Assembly (NCBI GenBank): GCA_023260935.1
Contig: JALQTL010000353.1
Location: 1-12,660 of the forward strand
Direction of reading: 5' to 3'
DNA from: Paracoccaceae bacterium
GTDB taxonomy: Bacteria; Pseudomonadota; Alphaproteobacteria; Rhodobacterales; Rhodobacteraceae
DNA length: 12,660 bases
The stretch's first letter is position 1, and each line of letters begins with the position of its first letter. Made by a program: the position numbers and the translations under genes. Under the pieces are notes generated by a model that was not told the origin of the DNA, ran no database searches, and saw only the letters and a program-made list of their open reading frames with translations. Of the stretch, positions 1 through 7,112 are shown one piece after another.

Positions 1-193
1 CCTGTTACAGCGCCCTGTTCCGGCGCCGCCAGCAGGTCGGCGCCGGCCCCCCCTTAAAGGCCCCCTGCCCTTGGCCCCATGCGCCCACGCCGGTCATGTG
101 CCGCAGTCAGGAATGCAGCCCGTTTGCGAATTAGCCTTTGAGGCCGGGCGCCCGCTCTGCTTTTGTCGGGGCAAGCTGCCAAGGGAACTGCCG
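1..193. other. Left-edge region upstream of the permease; no gene assigned
   Basis: No convincing gene is visible. One plus-strand frame is open from the window edge to a TAG at 132-134, and its first residues (YSALFRRRQQ) could be the cytoplasmic tail of an upstream membrane protein. This is too short to support. Another frame runs open into the permease gene and would extend it N-terminally from a TTG at 71, but that extension has no membrane-protein character. A perfect hairpin lies at 20-46 (separate entry). Confidence 0.4.
20..46. terminator. GC-rich hairpin, possible terminator of an upstream gene
   Basis: The arms CCGGCGCCG (20-28) and CGGCGCCGG (38-46) are exact reverse complements with a 9-base loop. 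A C-rich run and TTAA follow, but there is no T tract, so this is only a possible terminator for whatever ends at or before the window edge. GC-rich DNA forms such stems fairly often by chance. Confidence 0.3.
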
Positions 194-2023
194 ATGACAA
201 CGCCCCAGATTCTTGTCTTTGCCATCCTGACCGCCACGATGGCACTGTTTCTTTGGGGCCGCTTTCGCCACGATCTCGTGGCGCTGATGGCGCTGATGGC
301 CTGTGTCCTGACAGGGATTGTACCGGCGGAAGAAGCTTTTGCAGGCTTCGGACATCCGGCGGTGATTACCGTCGCCTGCGTTCTGATCATGAGCAAAGGG
401 TTGCAGAATACAGGCGCGGTGGATTGGCTGGCACAGGCGCTTTTGCCGCGCGATGCGGGGCGGCTGGCAAGCATGGCCGCCCTGATGGGACTGGGCGCCC
501 TGATGTCGGGCTTCATGAACAATGTAGGCGCGATGGCGCTGCTGATGCCGGTCGCGGTCCAGCTTTCGGGGCGGCTGGGGCTTCAGCCCGGGCAGGTGCT
601 GATGCCGCTGGCCTTCGGGACCATCCTTGGCGGCATGACAACGCTGATAGGCACCCCGCCCAACCTGATCGTTTCAGGCTTTCGCGCCGAAGCGGGGCTG
701 GGCGCCTTTTCGATGTTCGATTTCACCTGGGTCGGGGCGGCTGTGGCCGGGGCGGGCGTGTGCTTCGTCACACTGGTGGGCTGGCGCCTTGTGCCTGCCC
801 GCAAAGCCGCGGGTGCCGAAGGCTTTGAAACCGGCAACTATCTGACAGAGGTTCGCGTGCCGGAAGGCAGCAAGACCATCGGCATGACACTGCGCGGCTT
901 CGAGGCGGAAATTCAGGACAGCGAGGCCCAGATCGTGGGGCTTGTGCGCAACGATGTGCGCATGACCGCCCCCCATGGGGGCCGGCGCATCCGAAGCGGT
1001 GATATTCTGGTGCTGGAGGCGAATGTCGACACGCTGTCAAAGGCGCTGTCGGTCTTTGGCATCAAGCTGGAGGAAGGCGGCCCCTCCTCTGCCCCGGAAA
1101 GCGGCGCCGATGCCAAGGAAAAGGACGCCAAAGACACCGGAGAGAACCGGGAAAGCCGCCGCGATGAGGACATCGTGCTGCGCGAACTTGCCGTTCTGCC
1201 CGGGTCCAGCATCGTCGGGCGGTCGGCAAGCGATCTGCGGCTGCGCACGCGCTATGGCCTCAATCTGCTTGCCGTATCGCGTGAAGGCCATGCGCCACGG
1301 GCCCGCTTGCGGACCCTGACCCTTAAATCCGGCGATTTGCTCTTGATGCAGGGACCGGCCGAGGTGATCGCGGATTTCGTGAACGATACTGGCTGTGTGC
1401 CCTTGGGTGAACGGGAATTGCGCATCCCCGACAAATCTCTGGCCCTTGTCGCGGGGGCGATCATGGTGGGCTCGGTGGGCATTGTCACGGCCGGGCTTTT
1501 GCCGGCGGCGGTGGCCTTCACGCTGGGCGTGGTTGCATCCATGCTGTTCCGCACGGTCCCACTGCGGCAGGTCTATACCGCAATCGACTGGCCAGTCGTT
1601 GTGCTGCTTGCCGCGCTGATGCCCGTGGCAGGCGCCATGGCCACGACAGGGGCCGCCGATGTGCTGGCGCGGTTGCTGGTGGAGACAATCGCGCAAGGCA
1701 ACGCCATCGCGGCCCTTGGCGTGATCCTTGTCGTCACGATGTTCCTGTCGGATGTGATGAACAACGCCGCCACAGCCGCCGTGCTTAGCCCCATTGCCAT
1801 CGGGATCGCGGCCACCTTGGGGGTCAACCCGGACAGTTACCTGATGGCCGTGGCCATCGGGGCATCCTGCGCCTTCCTGACGCCGATCGGGCACCAGAAC
1901 AACACCCTGATCCTAGGCCCGGGGGGCTTTCGCTTTGGCGATTACTGGAAACTCGGCCTGCCGCTGGAGGTGCTGGTGGTGGCGGTCAGCATGCCCCTGC
2001 TGTTGATCGTCTGGCCCTTGTAA
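194..2023 (+). CDS. SLC13/DASS-family permease with two central RCK_C (TrkA_C) domains
   Basis: A 609-residue inner-membrane transporter. Hydrophobic segments at about 4-24, 27-45, 54-70, 92-122, 134-162 and 177-200 precede a soluble middle, followed by more segments at 413-450, 465-485, 501-540, 549-570 and 588-608. Each membrane half carries an SNT-like signature: MSGFMNNVGAM near 104-114 and TLIGTPPNL near 150-158, then LSDVMNNAATAA near 518-529 and FLTPIGHQNN at 561-570. The soluble part holds two RCK_C-like domains (about 217-292 and 327-402) joined by a charged linker (about 293-326). This layout is typical of bacterial SLC13 proteins annotated as sodium/sulfate or dicarboxylate carriers; the substrate cannot be told. 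I chose the ATG at 194 because AAGGGAA lies just upstream and the first membrane segment starts at once. It converges on doeD. A role in ectoine metabolism is not indicated. Confidence 0.88.
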   Translation: MTTPQILVFAILTATMALFLWGRFRHDLVALMALMACVLTGIVPAEEAFAGFGHPAVITVACVLIMSKGLQNTGAVDWLAQALLPRDAGRLASMAALMGLGALMSGFMNNVGAMALLMPVAVQLSGRLGLQPGQVLMPLAFGTILGGMTTLIGTPPNLIVSGFRAEAGLGAFSMFDFTWVGAAVAGAGVCFVTLVGWRLVPARKAAGAEGFETGNYLTEVRVPEGSKTIGMTLRGFEAEIQDSEAQIVGLVRNDVRMTAPHGGRRIRSGDILVLEANVDTLSKALSVFGIKLEEGGPSSAPESGADAKEKDAKDTGENRESRRDEDIVLRELAVLPGSSIVGRSASDLRLRTRYGLNLLAVSREGHAPRARLRTLTLKSGDLLLMQGPAEVIADFVNDTGCVPLGERELRIPDKSLALVAGAIMVGSVGIVTAGLLPAAVAFTLGVVASMLFRTVPLRQVYTAIDWPVVVLLAALMPVAGAMATTGAADVLARLLVETIAQGNAIAALGVILVVTMFLSDVMNNAATAAVLSPIAIGIAATLGVNPDSYLMAVAIGASCAFLTPIGHQNNTLILGPGGFRFGDYWKLGLPLEVLVVAVSMPLLLIVWPL

Positions 2024-2030
2024 ACGGTTC

Positions 2031-2059
2031 GGGAGGGCGGGGTCATGCCCCGCCCCCCC
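2031..2059. terminator. Bidirectional hairpin between converging genes
   Basis: The 53-bp gap between the permease stop (2021-2023) and the doeD stop (2077-2079, minus) contains a perfect 8-bp stem, GGGCGGGG (2035-2042) and CCCCGCCC (2048-2055), with a 5-base loop. It extends by three more G-C pairs (2031-2033 with 2057-2059) after one mismatch. Its position between two converging genes suggests a shared terminator. There is no T run on either strand, so it is not a textbook intrinsic terminator. Confidence 0.6.
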
Positions 2060-2076
2060 GCGCCGGATAATCAGCG

Positions 2077-3450
2077 TCAGCCCAGAACCTTGCGCACGGC
2101 CTTGGCAGCGGCGGCAACCACCTTGTCCGCTTCGGCCGGGGTCAGGCACAGCGGCGGGGCAAAGCCAAGAATATCGCCCTGCGGCATGGCGCGGCCGATG
2201 ACGCCCTCTTCCAGCAGGGCGGCGGCAATGGCCGGCCCCACCTTGCGGGCGGGGTCGAAGAACCGGCGATCATCGCGGTCCTCGACGAATTCCACGGCAG
2301 CCATCAACCCGTCGCCACGCACCTCACCCACATGGCGGTGGCTGGCCAGCGCCTCGGTCAGCGACTTGCGGAAATAGGCGCCGGTTTGCCCCGCATTCTG
2401 CACAAGGTTCAACTCGTCGATCAGCTTCAGGTTGGCCACCCCCGCCGCCGCACAGACGGGATGCGCCGAATAGGTCCAGCCGTGGCCGATCGGGCCAAAC
2501 TGGTCAGACCCCTGCACCAGCACCTGCCACATCCGATCCGAAACGATGGACCCCGACAGCGGCGCATAGGCCGAGGTAAGGCCCTTGGCGATGGTGATCA
2601 GATCCGGTTCCATCCCATAGTGAACCGAACCGAACATGGTGCCCAGACGGCCAAAGCCGGTGACGACCTCGTCGGCGACCAGAAGGATATCGTATTTCTT
2701 CAGCACCGCCTGAATGGCCGCCCAATAACCCGCGGGCGGGGGAACGATGCCGCCGGTGCCAAGGATCGGCTCGCCGATGAAGGCGGCAATGGTATCGGGG
2801 CCTTCGGCAAGGATCATCTCTTCCAGCTTTTCGGCGCAATGGGCGCTGAACTGCTCTTCGGTCATGCTGCGGTCTTCGCGGCGGTAGTAATAGGGGGCCT
2901 CGGTGTGAAGGATCGGCGCGCGCGGCAGATCGAAATGCGCGTGGAACAGTGCCAGCCCGGTCAGGCTGCCCGTCATCACGCCCGACCCGTGATAGCCGCG
3001 CCAGCGGCTGATGATCTTCTTCTTTTCCGGCCGGCCCAAGATATTGTTGTAATACCAGATCAGCTTGATGTTGGTTTCATTGGCATCCGACCCCGACAGG
3101 CCGAAATAGACCCGGCTCATATGCGATGGCGCGCGTTCGATGATCATCCGCGCAAGGGTGATGCTGGCCTCTGTCCCGTGACCCACATAGGCGTGGTAAT
3201 AGGCCAGCTCGCGGGCCTGCTCGGCAATGGCCTCGGCAATCTCGGTCCGACCATAGCCCACGTTCACACAGTAAAGCCCGGCAAAGGCGTCAAGGCTTTG
3301 GCGGCCATTGCTGTCAACGATGGTGCAGCCTTCGCCCCCCTTGATCACCCGGCGCGGGGTTTCGCCCCGGGCATGGGTGCCCATATGGGTGGACGGGTGG
3401 AAAAAGTGGTCGCGGTCCCAGGCGTTCAGGTCGTTGTCGCGGTCAAGCAT
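2077..3450 (-). CDS. doeD: Class III PLP aminotransferase, L-2,4-diaminobutyrate transaminase of ectoine catabolism (DoeD/Atf)
   Basis: A 457-residue cytoplasmic class III aminotransferase. Visible hallmarks are the FGLSGSDANETNIKL segment (116-130), the RGYHG segment (151-155), LLVADEVVTGFGRLG with the pyridine-nitrogen aspartate D260, and LITIAKGLTSAYAPLSG with the PLP lysine K289. By sequence alone it could be an omega-amino acid:pyruvate or GABA-type transaminase. The context (doeC 19 bp upstream on the same strand, then asnC, enuR and ehu/eut) identifies it as DoeD/Atf, which converts diaminobutyrate to aspartate beta-semialdehyde. The ATG at 3450 has a purine-rich GGAAAGGAA just upstream. 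It is the last gene of the minus-strand group and is complete. Confidence 0.88.
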   Translation of the reverse strand: MLDRDNDLNAWDRDHFFHPSTHMGTHARGETPRRVIKGGEGCTIVDSNGRQSLDAFAGLYCVNVGYGRTEIAEAIAEQARELAYYHAYVGHGTEASITLARMIIERAPSHMSRVYFGLSGSDANETNIKLIWYYNNILGRPEKKKIISRWRGYHGSGVMTGSLTGLALFHAHFDLPRAPILHTEAPYYYRREDRSMTEEQFSAHCAEKLEEMILAEGPDTIAAFIGEPILGTGGIVPPPAGYWAAIQAVLKKYDILLVADEVVTGFGRLGTMFGSVHYGMEPDLITIAKGLTSAYAPLSGSIVSDRMWQVLVQGSDQFGPIGHGWTYSAHPVCAAAGVANLKLIDELNLVQNAGQTGAYFRKSLTEALASHRHVGEVRGDGLMAAVEFVEDRDDRRFFDPARKVGPAIAAALLEEGVIGRAMPQGDILGFAPPLCLTPAEADKVVAAAAKAVRKVLG

Positions 3451-3469
3451 GATGGTTCCTTTCCCGCGC

Positions 3470-4963
3470 TCAGGCGGCAGTGTCGATGCAAAGATATTTC
3501 AGTTCGGTAAAGGCCTCCAGCCCGTGACGCGAACCCTCGCGGCCCAGACCGGACTGTTTCCAGCCACCAAAGGGCACAGGCCCCCCGGTGATCTTTACCC
3601 TGTTCACGGCCACCATGCCGAATTCCAGCGCGCGTGACAGCCGTAGCGCCCTTGCGCCATCGCGGGTCACGACATAGGCGGCAAGCCCGTATTCGGTAGC
3701 ATTGGCCCGGGCGATGACTTCATCCTCGGTATCGAAAGGCATGACCGAGGCGACGGGGCCAAAGGTCTCCTCGCGGTGGATCAACGCCTCTTCCGGCGCG
3801 CCTTCGATCAGCGTGGGCAGATAGGCAAGCGCCAGTTCAGGATGCGCCGCACCTCCGGTGACAATGCGCCCACCGCGCGCCACCGCGTCCTGCACCTGCG
3901 CGGCCACCTTGGAAAGGGCGCGGGCATGCATCAGCGGGCCGATATCGGTGCCCGGTTCCAGCCCCGGGCCTACCTTCAGCGCAGCGATCCGTTCTGCCAG
4001 CCGAGCGGTAAATTCGGGCAGAATGGCGCGCTGCACATAAATGCGGTTGGCTGCCAGACAATCCTGACCCGAGGTCGCGAACTTGGCATCCATCGCGATC
4101 TTCACGGCGCGGTCGATATCGGCGTCGGCAAAGACGATCAGTGGCGCATGCCCCCCCAGTTCCATCACCAGCCGCTTGACCGTCGGCGCGCATTGCCCCG
4201 CGATCAGGCGGCCGATCCCGGTTGACCCGGTAAAGGACATGGCCCGCAACCTGTCATCGGCGCACATCTGCCCCACGATGGCCGCCGCATCGCCGGGCAC
4301 AAGGTTCATCACGCCGGCGGGCAGGCCCGCCCGTTCCGCAAGCTCTGCCAGCGCCAGCGCCGACAACGGCGTTTCCGCCGAAGGGTGGACCACACAGGTG
4401 CAGCCCGCCGCCAGCGCCGCCGCCACCTTGCGCGTGATCATCGCACTGGGGAAGTTCCACGGCGTCACCACGCCCACCGGCCCCAGCGCCTCGCGCCGGA
4501 CGATCATCTCGACCCCGGCCAGATGCGGGGTGACACCTTCGACCGAAACCCGCGGCGCCTCGCCGGCATACCATTCCAGAAATTCCGCGGCATAGGCGAT
4601 CTCGCCCCGACTTTCGGAAAGGGGTTTGCCCTGTTCCAGCGTCATGATCAGCGCCAGATCCTCGGTCGCCGCCAGCATCAGTTCGGCCCATTTGCGCAGG
4701 ATGCGCGCGCGCTCTTGCGGCAGCCGGTCGCGCCATGCCGGGAAAGCAGCCGTGGCGGCGGCAATGGCCGCATCGGTTTCGGCTGTGCCCAGCCGGGCCA
4801 CCCGCGCCACCAGAACACCCGTGGCGGGGTCCGTTACCGCGAAATCCGCAGCATCGGGGCCAGCCGTCCAGCGCCCGCCGACATGGCCAAGCGTGCGCAG
4901 CAAAGCGCGGTCTGTCAGCTGGGAAAGGGCGGGATGGGCAGAGGTCGGGGCGCAGGCATTCAT
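3470..4963 (-). CDS. doeC: Aldehyde dehydrogenase, aspartate-semialdehyde dehydrogenase of ectoine catabolism (DoeC/Ssd)
   Basis: A 497-residue NAD(P)-dependent aldehyde dehydrogenase of the succinate-semialdehyde dehydrogenase type. It has TPWNFP with N170, the FTGSTGIGR dinucleotide loop (244-252), MELGGHAP with general base E268, and SGQDCLAANR with nucleophile C302. In ectoine catabolism this enzyme oxidises aspartate semialdehyde to aspartate, after DoeD. The start at 4963 is preferred over the longer frame from 5023 because AAGGAG lies 7 bases before it. One oddity: the usual Lys of the KPSxxTP cofactor segment is His (VVHPSAETP, H193). The stop is 19 bases before doeD, so the two form an operon. 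Specificity for aspartate semialdehyde over succinate semialdehyde rests on context. Confidence 0.87.
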   Translation of the reverse strand: MNACAPTSAHPALSQLTDRALLRTLGHVGGRWTAGPDAADFAVTDPATGVLVARVARLGTAETDAAIAAATAAFPAWRDRLPQERARILRKWAELMLAATEDLALIMTLEQGKPLSESRGEIAYAAEFLEWYAGEAPRVSVEGVTPHLAGVEMIVRREALGPVGVVTPWNFPSAMITRKVAAALAAGCTCVVHPSAETPLSALALAELAERAGLPAGVMNLVPGDAAAIVGQMCADDRLRAMSFTGSTGIGRLIAGQCAPTVKRLVMELGGHAPLIVFADADIDRAVKIAMDAKFATSGQDCLAANRIYVQRAILPEFTARLAERIAALKVGPGLEPGTDIGPLMHARALSKVAAQVQDAVARGGRIVTGGAAHPELALAYLPTLIEGAPEEALIHREETFGPVASVMPFDTEDEVIARANATEYGLAAYVVTRDGARALRLSRALEFGMVAVNRVKITGGPVPFGGWKQSGLGREGSRHGLEAFTELKYLCIDTAA

Positions 4964-5082
4964 CGGCGGGCTCCTTGATGGCTGACCAAAGGGTGAACCA
5001 TCGCGCGCAGAGAAGGGGACCAAAGCCAGCCGCCCCCATGGCCCAAATGCGCCGTCGAAAGGGGCGGGAATAGAGAAAATCT
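4964..5082. promoter_or_regulatory. Gap between asnC and doeC, may hold a doeC-doeD promoter
   Basis: This 119-bp gap between two genes of the same direction is long compared with the rest of the cluster. It contains the doeC ribosome binding site (AAGGAG on the minus strand, 4971-4976) and, at the asnC end, a 15-bp palindrome described separately. I see no convincing -35/-10 pair. A promoter of its own for doeC-doeD is possible, or transcription may simply run on from asnC. Confidence 0.35.
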
Positions 5083-5085
5083 CTA
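5071..5085. promoter_or_regulatory. 15-bp palindrome resembling an Lrp/AsnC-family site
   Basis: TAGAGAAAATCTCTA has perfect 6-bp arms (5071-5076 and 5080-5085) around AAA. It keeps the YAG...CTR ends and A/T-rich centre of the E. coli Lrp consensus, matching 11 of 15 positions by my alignment. It overlaps the asnC stop codon and sits about 110 bp upstream of the doeC start, so it could be an operator for the adjacent AsnC-type regulator. Alternatively it is a small hairpin at the end of the asnC message. Confidence 0.35.
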
Positions 5086-5559
5086 CCCAGGTGAAAACAG
5101 CGACATCGGCAGCGGCCCGTCCTCTTTCACGACCTTGGTGACGATATAGGTGAAATAGCGGTCAATCCCGATTTCGGCGGCCAGCATCCGGTCAATCAGC
5201 CGCTGATAGGCATCAATGTCGCGGGCCACGGTTTTCAGAAAGTAATCCACGCCGCCCCCCACCGACCAGCAGGCGACGATCTCTTCGATCCCCGCCACGG
5301 CGCGTTCAAAGCGTTCGAAATCGGCCTGCCGGTGATTGGCCAGCGTCACCTCTACCAGCACGGTGGCAAAGGGGGCCACCCGGCGGGGTGCCAGCCGCGC
5401 CTGCCAGCCGGCGATGATTCCCGCCTGCTCCAGCTTGCGCAGCCGCAGCCAGCAGGGCGTGGGCGAAAGACCCGCCACCTCGGCCAGTTTCAGCTTGGTG
5501 ATGCGGCCATCCTTCTGCACGGCATCCAGAATTCTCAGGTCGATTGCATCAAGTTTCAT
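5083..5559 (-). CDS. doeX: AsnC/Lrp-family regulator of ectoine catabolism (DoeX/AsnC)
   Basis: A 158-residue Lrp/AsnC-type transcription factor of normal length. The N-terminal winged helix-turn-helix starts with LDAIDLRILDAVQKDGRI and its recognition region is LSPTPCWLRLRKLEQAGII (31-49). The C-terminal RAM domain (about 62-140) holds the effector-loop segment VGGGVDYFLKTV (100-111). In the known ectoine clusters a regulator of this family (AsnC in Ruegeria, DoeX in Halomonas) sits beside the last two enzymes, as here. The ATG at 5559 is preferred: GGGGA lies 4 bases upstream, and the ATG at 5580 has no visible ribosome binding site. It is divergent from enuR across 57 bp. It leads the asnC-doeC-doeD group and may control it, possibly through the palindrome at 5071-5085. 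Confidence 0.87.
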   Translation of the reverse strand: MKLDAIDLRILDAVQKDGRITKLKLAEVAGLSPTPCWLRLRKLEQAGIIAGWQARLAPRRVAPFATVLVEVTLANHRQADFERFERAVAGIEEIVACWSVGGGVDYFLKTVARDIDAYQRLIDRMLAAEIGIDRYFTYIVTKVVKEDGPLPMSLFSPG

Positions 5560-5616
5560 CGCATCCCCGCAAGTCTTCATTTGCAGATTGATATGAAATT
5601 GACCAGATTGGCAATC
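5560..5616. promoter_or_regulatory. Divergent asnC-enuR promoter region with EnuR-like sites
   Basis: This 57-bp intergenic stretch is much richer in A/T than its surroundings and must carry the start signals for asnC (leftward) and enuR (rightward), unless asnC is transcribed from further in. CAGATTG occurs twice, 20 bp apart (5584-5590 and 5604-5610). ATTGATATGAAATT (5587-5600) matches the second ehuA-promoter repeat at 11 of 14 positions. I could not define a good -35/-10 pair on either strand. Confidence 0.5.
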
Positions 5617-5623
5617 ATGACAA
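5614..5623 (-). promoter_or_regulatory. Inverted copy of the candidate EnuR motif over the enuR start codon
   Basis: ATCATGACAA is the exact reverse complement of TTGTCATGAT, the core of the first repeat at 7031-7046. It covers the enuR initiation codon (5617-5619). If it is an EnuR site, it implies autoregulation and control of divergent asnC. Ten matching bases in an A/T-rich spot is suggestive rather than decisive. Confidence 0.4.
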
Positions 5624-7002
5624 ATTGGATACCAGATCCCAGCACCCTGTCCCGCCCCGCTTATCTGTCGCTGGCCGAACAATTCGCCCGCGCGATCGAG
5701 GGCGGCACCCTGCCAGTCGGCACCCGGCTGATGCCCCATCGGCGGCTGGCCGATCTGCTGGGCCTGTCGGTGCAAACCGTCAGCCGGGCCTATGACGAAC
5801 TGATCCGCCGCGGCCTGATTGCGGGAGAGGTCGGGCGCGGTTCCTTTGTGCTGGGCCCGGGGGCCGAGGCCCGCCAGCCCTATCTGCCGGAACGGTCGGG
5901 CAAGACGATCGACCTGTCTATCCTGAAACCAGTCGTCGAATCGATGCACCTGGAACGCCTGCGCGAAGGCTTTGCCTGGCTGGCCGACAATCTTGCCGCC
6001 CCGTCGGCACTATCGTTCCGTCCCAACATGGTGATGCCGCATCACCGGGCAGTTGCAGCCGACTGGCTGGCCCGGCAAGGCATTCCAGCCGAACCGCAAG
6101 GCATAGCGCTGACCAACGGCGCCACCCCCGCAATCACCGCCGCGGTGATGAGCGTCGTTCCTCCGGGCGCGGGAATCGCCGCCGAGGCGCTGACCCACCA
6201 CACGCTGATGCCCCTGTGCACCTATCTGGGCCTGCATCTGGAAGGCATCGCAATGGATGACGACGGCATGCTGCCCGCCGCCCTGCATGAGGTAGCCCGC
6301 AAAGGCGCAATCCGCGCGGTTTATCTACAACCCAACGTAATCAACCCCTTGGGAAGGCTGATGCCCGCAGACCGCCGCGGCGAACTGGTCGAAGTTGCCC
6401 GCCGGCACGATCTGGCGATTGTCGAGAATGACATCCTGAACGTGATGATTCCCGACCGCGCCCCCACCCTTGCCGCGCTTGCGCCGGAACGCACGCTGCA
6501 TATCTGCGGCTTTACCAAGATCACCGTTCCCGGCATGCGGATGGCCTATCTTCACGCCCCGCCCCGCCATGCCACGGCAGTGGCCAATCGGCATCTTGTG
6601 GCCAACTGGATGGCAACCCCCGCCATGGCCGACCTGCTGTCGCATTGGGTTCAGGGCGGCATTGTCAGCGATCTTGCCGCCTGGCAGGCCCGCGCAATGG
6701 CCGAACGCCACAGCCTTGCGGCCGAGGTTCTGGGCCGTTTCATGCCCTCCTGCCATGGCAACAGTCTGCATCTGTGGTTGCCCCTGCCCGAAGTCTGGTC
6801 AGAAGAAACTTTCGCAAGTCAGGCCCGGATGCGCGGGGTGGCGGTGGCGGCGGGCAATGCCTTCCGGTCCTCGGAACGCTGGCGTAGCGACGCGATTCGA
6901 ATCTCATTGGGTTCCACCCGCGCGGATGAGTTGAGAAGCGGTCTTTCAACCATCGCCGCGATGCTTTCGGATATTCCCGAAGTGCTGTTGCCAACCATTT
7001 GA
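5617..7002 (+). CDS. enuR: EnuR, MocR/GntR-type PLP-dependent regulator of ectoine catabolism
   Basis: A 461-residue MocR-subfamily regulator: an N-terminal GntR winged helix (about 13-80, with GTRLMPHRRLADLLGLSVQT and RAYDELIRRGLIAGEVGRGS), a linker, and a C-terminal domain shaped like a fold-type I aminotransferase (about 130-455). GFTKITVPGMRMAY contains K301, the expected PLP-binding lysine; in R. pomeroyi EnuR it is, as I recall, Lys302. That agreement supports the MTNW start at 5617 over longer versions from 5593 or further upstream. No Shine-Dalgarno sequence is visible before 5617 or 5593. EnuR is known as a repressor whose PLP reacts with acetyl-diaminobutyrate or diaminobutyrate to relieve repression. 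It lies just upstream of ehuA, with candidate binding sites on both sides. Complete, no defects seen. Confidence 0.92.
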   Translation: MTNWIPDPSTLSRPAYLSLAEQFARAIEGGTLPVGTRLMPHRRLADLLGLSVQTVSRAYDELIRRGLIAGEVGRGSFVLGPGAEARQPYLPERSGKTIDLSILKPVVESMHLERLREGFAWLADNLAAPSALSFRPNMVMPHHRAVAADWLARQGIPAEPQGIALTNGATPAITAAVMSVVPPGAGIAAEALTHHTLMPLCTYLGLHLEGIAMDDDGMLPAALHEVARKGAIRAVYLQPNVINPLGRLMPADRRGELVEVARRHDLAIVENDILNVMIPDRAPTLAALAPERTLHICGFTKITVPGMRMAYLHAPPRHATAVANRHLVANWMATPAMADLLSHWVQGGIVSDLAAWQARAMAERHSLAAEVLGRFMPSCHGNSLHLWLPLPEVWSEETFASQARMRGVAVAAGNAFRSSERWRSDAIRISLGSTRADELRSGLSTIAAMLSDIPEVLLPTI

Positions 7003-7030
7003 CGCCCGAGGGCGAAGGATTGGCGGGAAT

Positions 7031-7068
7031 AATTGTCATGATATTATTTAAGAATTGACATGATATAA
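7031..7068 (+). promoter_or_regulatory. Tandem 16-bp direct repeats before ehuA, candidate EnuR operator
   Basis: AATTGTCATGATATTA (7031-7046) and AATTGACATGATATAA (7053-7068) agree at 14 of 16 positions and are 22 bp apart, about two helical turns, so they face the same side of the DNA. Direct-repeat operators are characteristic of MocR regulators such as GabR and TauR. The second copy overlaps the probable promoter elements of ehuA, which fits repression. Assignment to EnuR is inferred from position and family. Confidence 0.65.
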
Positions 7069-7080
7069 AGTCGATACAAT
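7055..7080 (+). promoter_or_regulatory. Probable ehuA promoter
   Basis: Two readings are possible. TTGACA (7055-7060) is a perfect -35 hexamer, but the nearest good -10, TACAAT (7075-7080), is only 14 bp away. Alternatively TG-A-TATAAA (7061-7069) is a good extended -10 with no clear -35, placing the start near 7076. Either way the elements lie within or beside the second direct repeat. Confidence 0.45.
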
Positions 7081-7107
7081 TCTCCCCGCAACACTGACCC
7101 GGGGAGA
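7081..7107 (+). promoter_or_regulatory. Leader hairpin that would mask the ehuA ribosome binding site
   Basis: TCTCCCCG (7081-7088) and CGGGGAGA (7100-7107) are exact reverse complements with an 11-base loop. The second arm contains GGGGAG (7101-7106), the Shine-Dalgarno sequence for the GTG start at 7113. If transcription starts near 7076, the whole stem is in the message and should reduce ehuA initiation. If it starts near 7087, the first arm is lost. Confidence 0.5.
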
Positions 7108-7112
7108 CAGGC

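Noticed and set aside
71..193. Longer permease start at TTG 71
   Set aside because: The extension has no membrane-protein character, and the ATG at 194 has a good AAGGGAA upstream.
5332..5616. Longer enuR frame reaching back into asnC
   Set aside because: It would overlap asnC antisense; the GntR domain and the PLP-lysine numbering fit the start at 5617.
5560..5949. Longer minus-strand frame extending asnC upstream
   Set aside because: The extra residues are antisense to enuR, and Lrp/AsnC proteins of this type start at MKLDAIDLRIL.
7003..7014. CGCCCGAGGGCG as a terminator after enuR
   Set aside because: The loop would be only two bases and no T run follows; it cannot be supported as a hairpin terminator.
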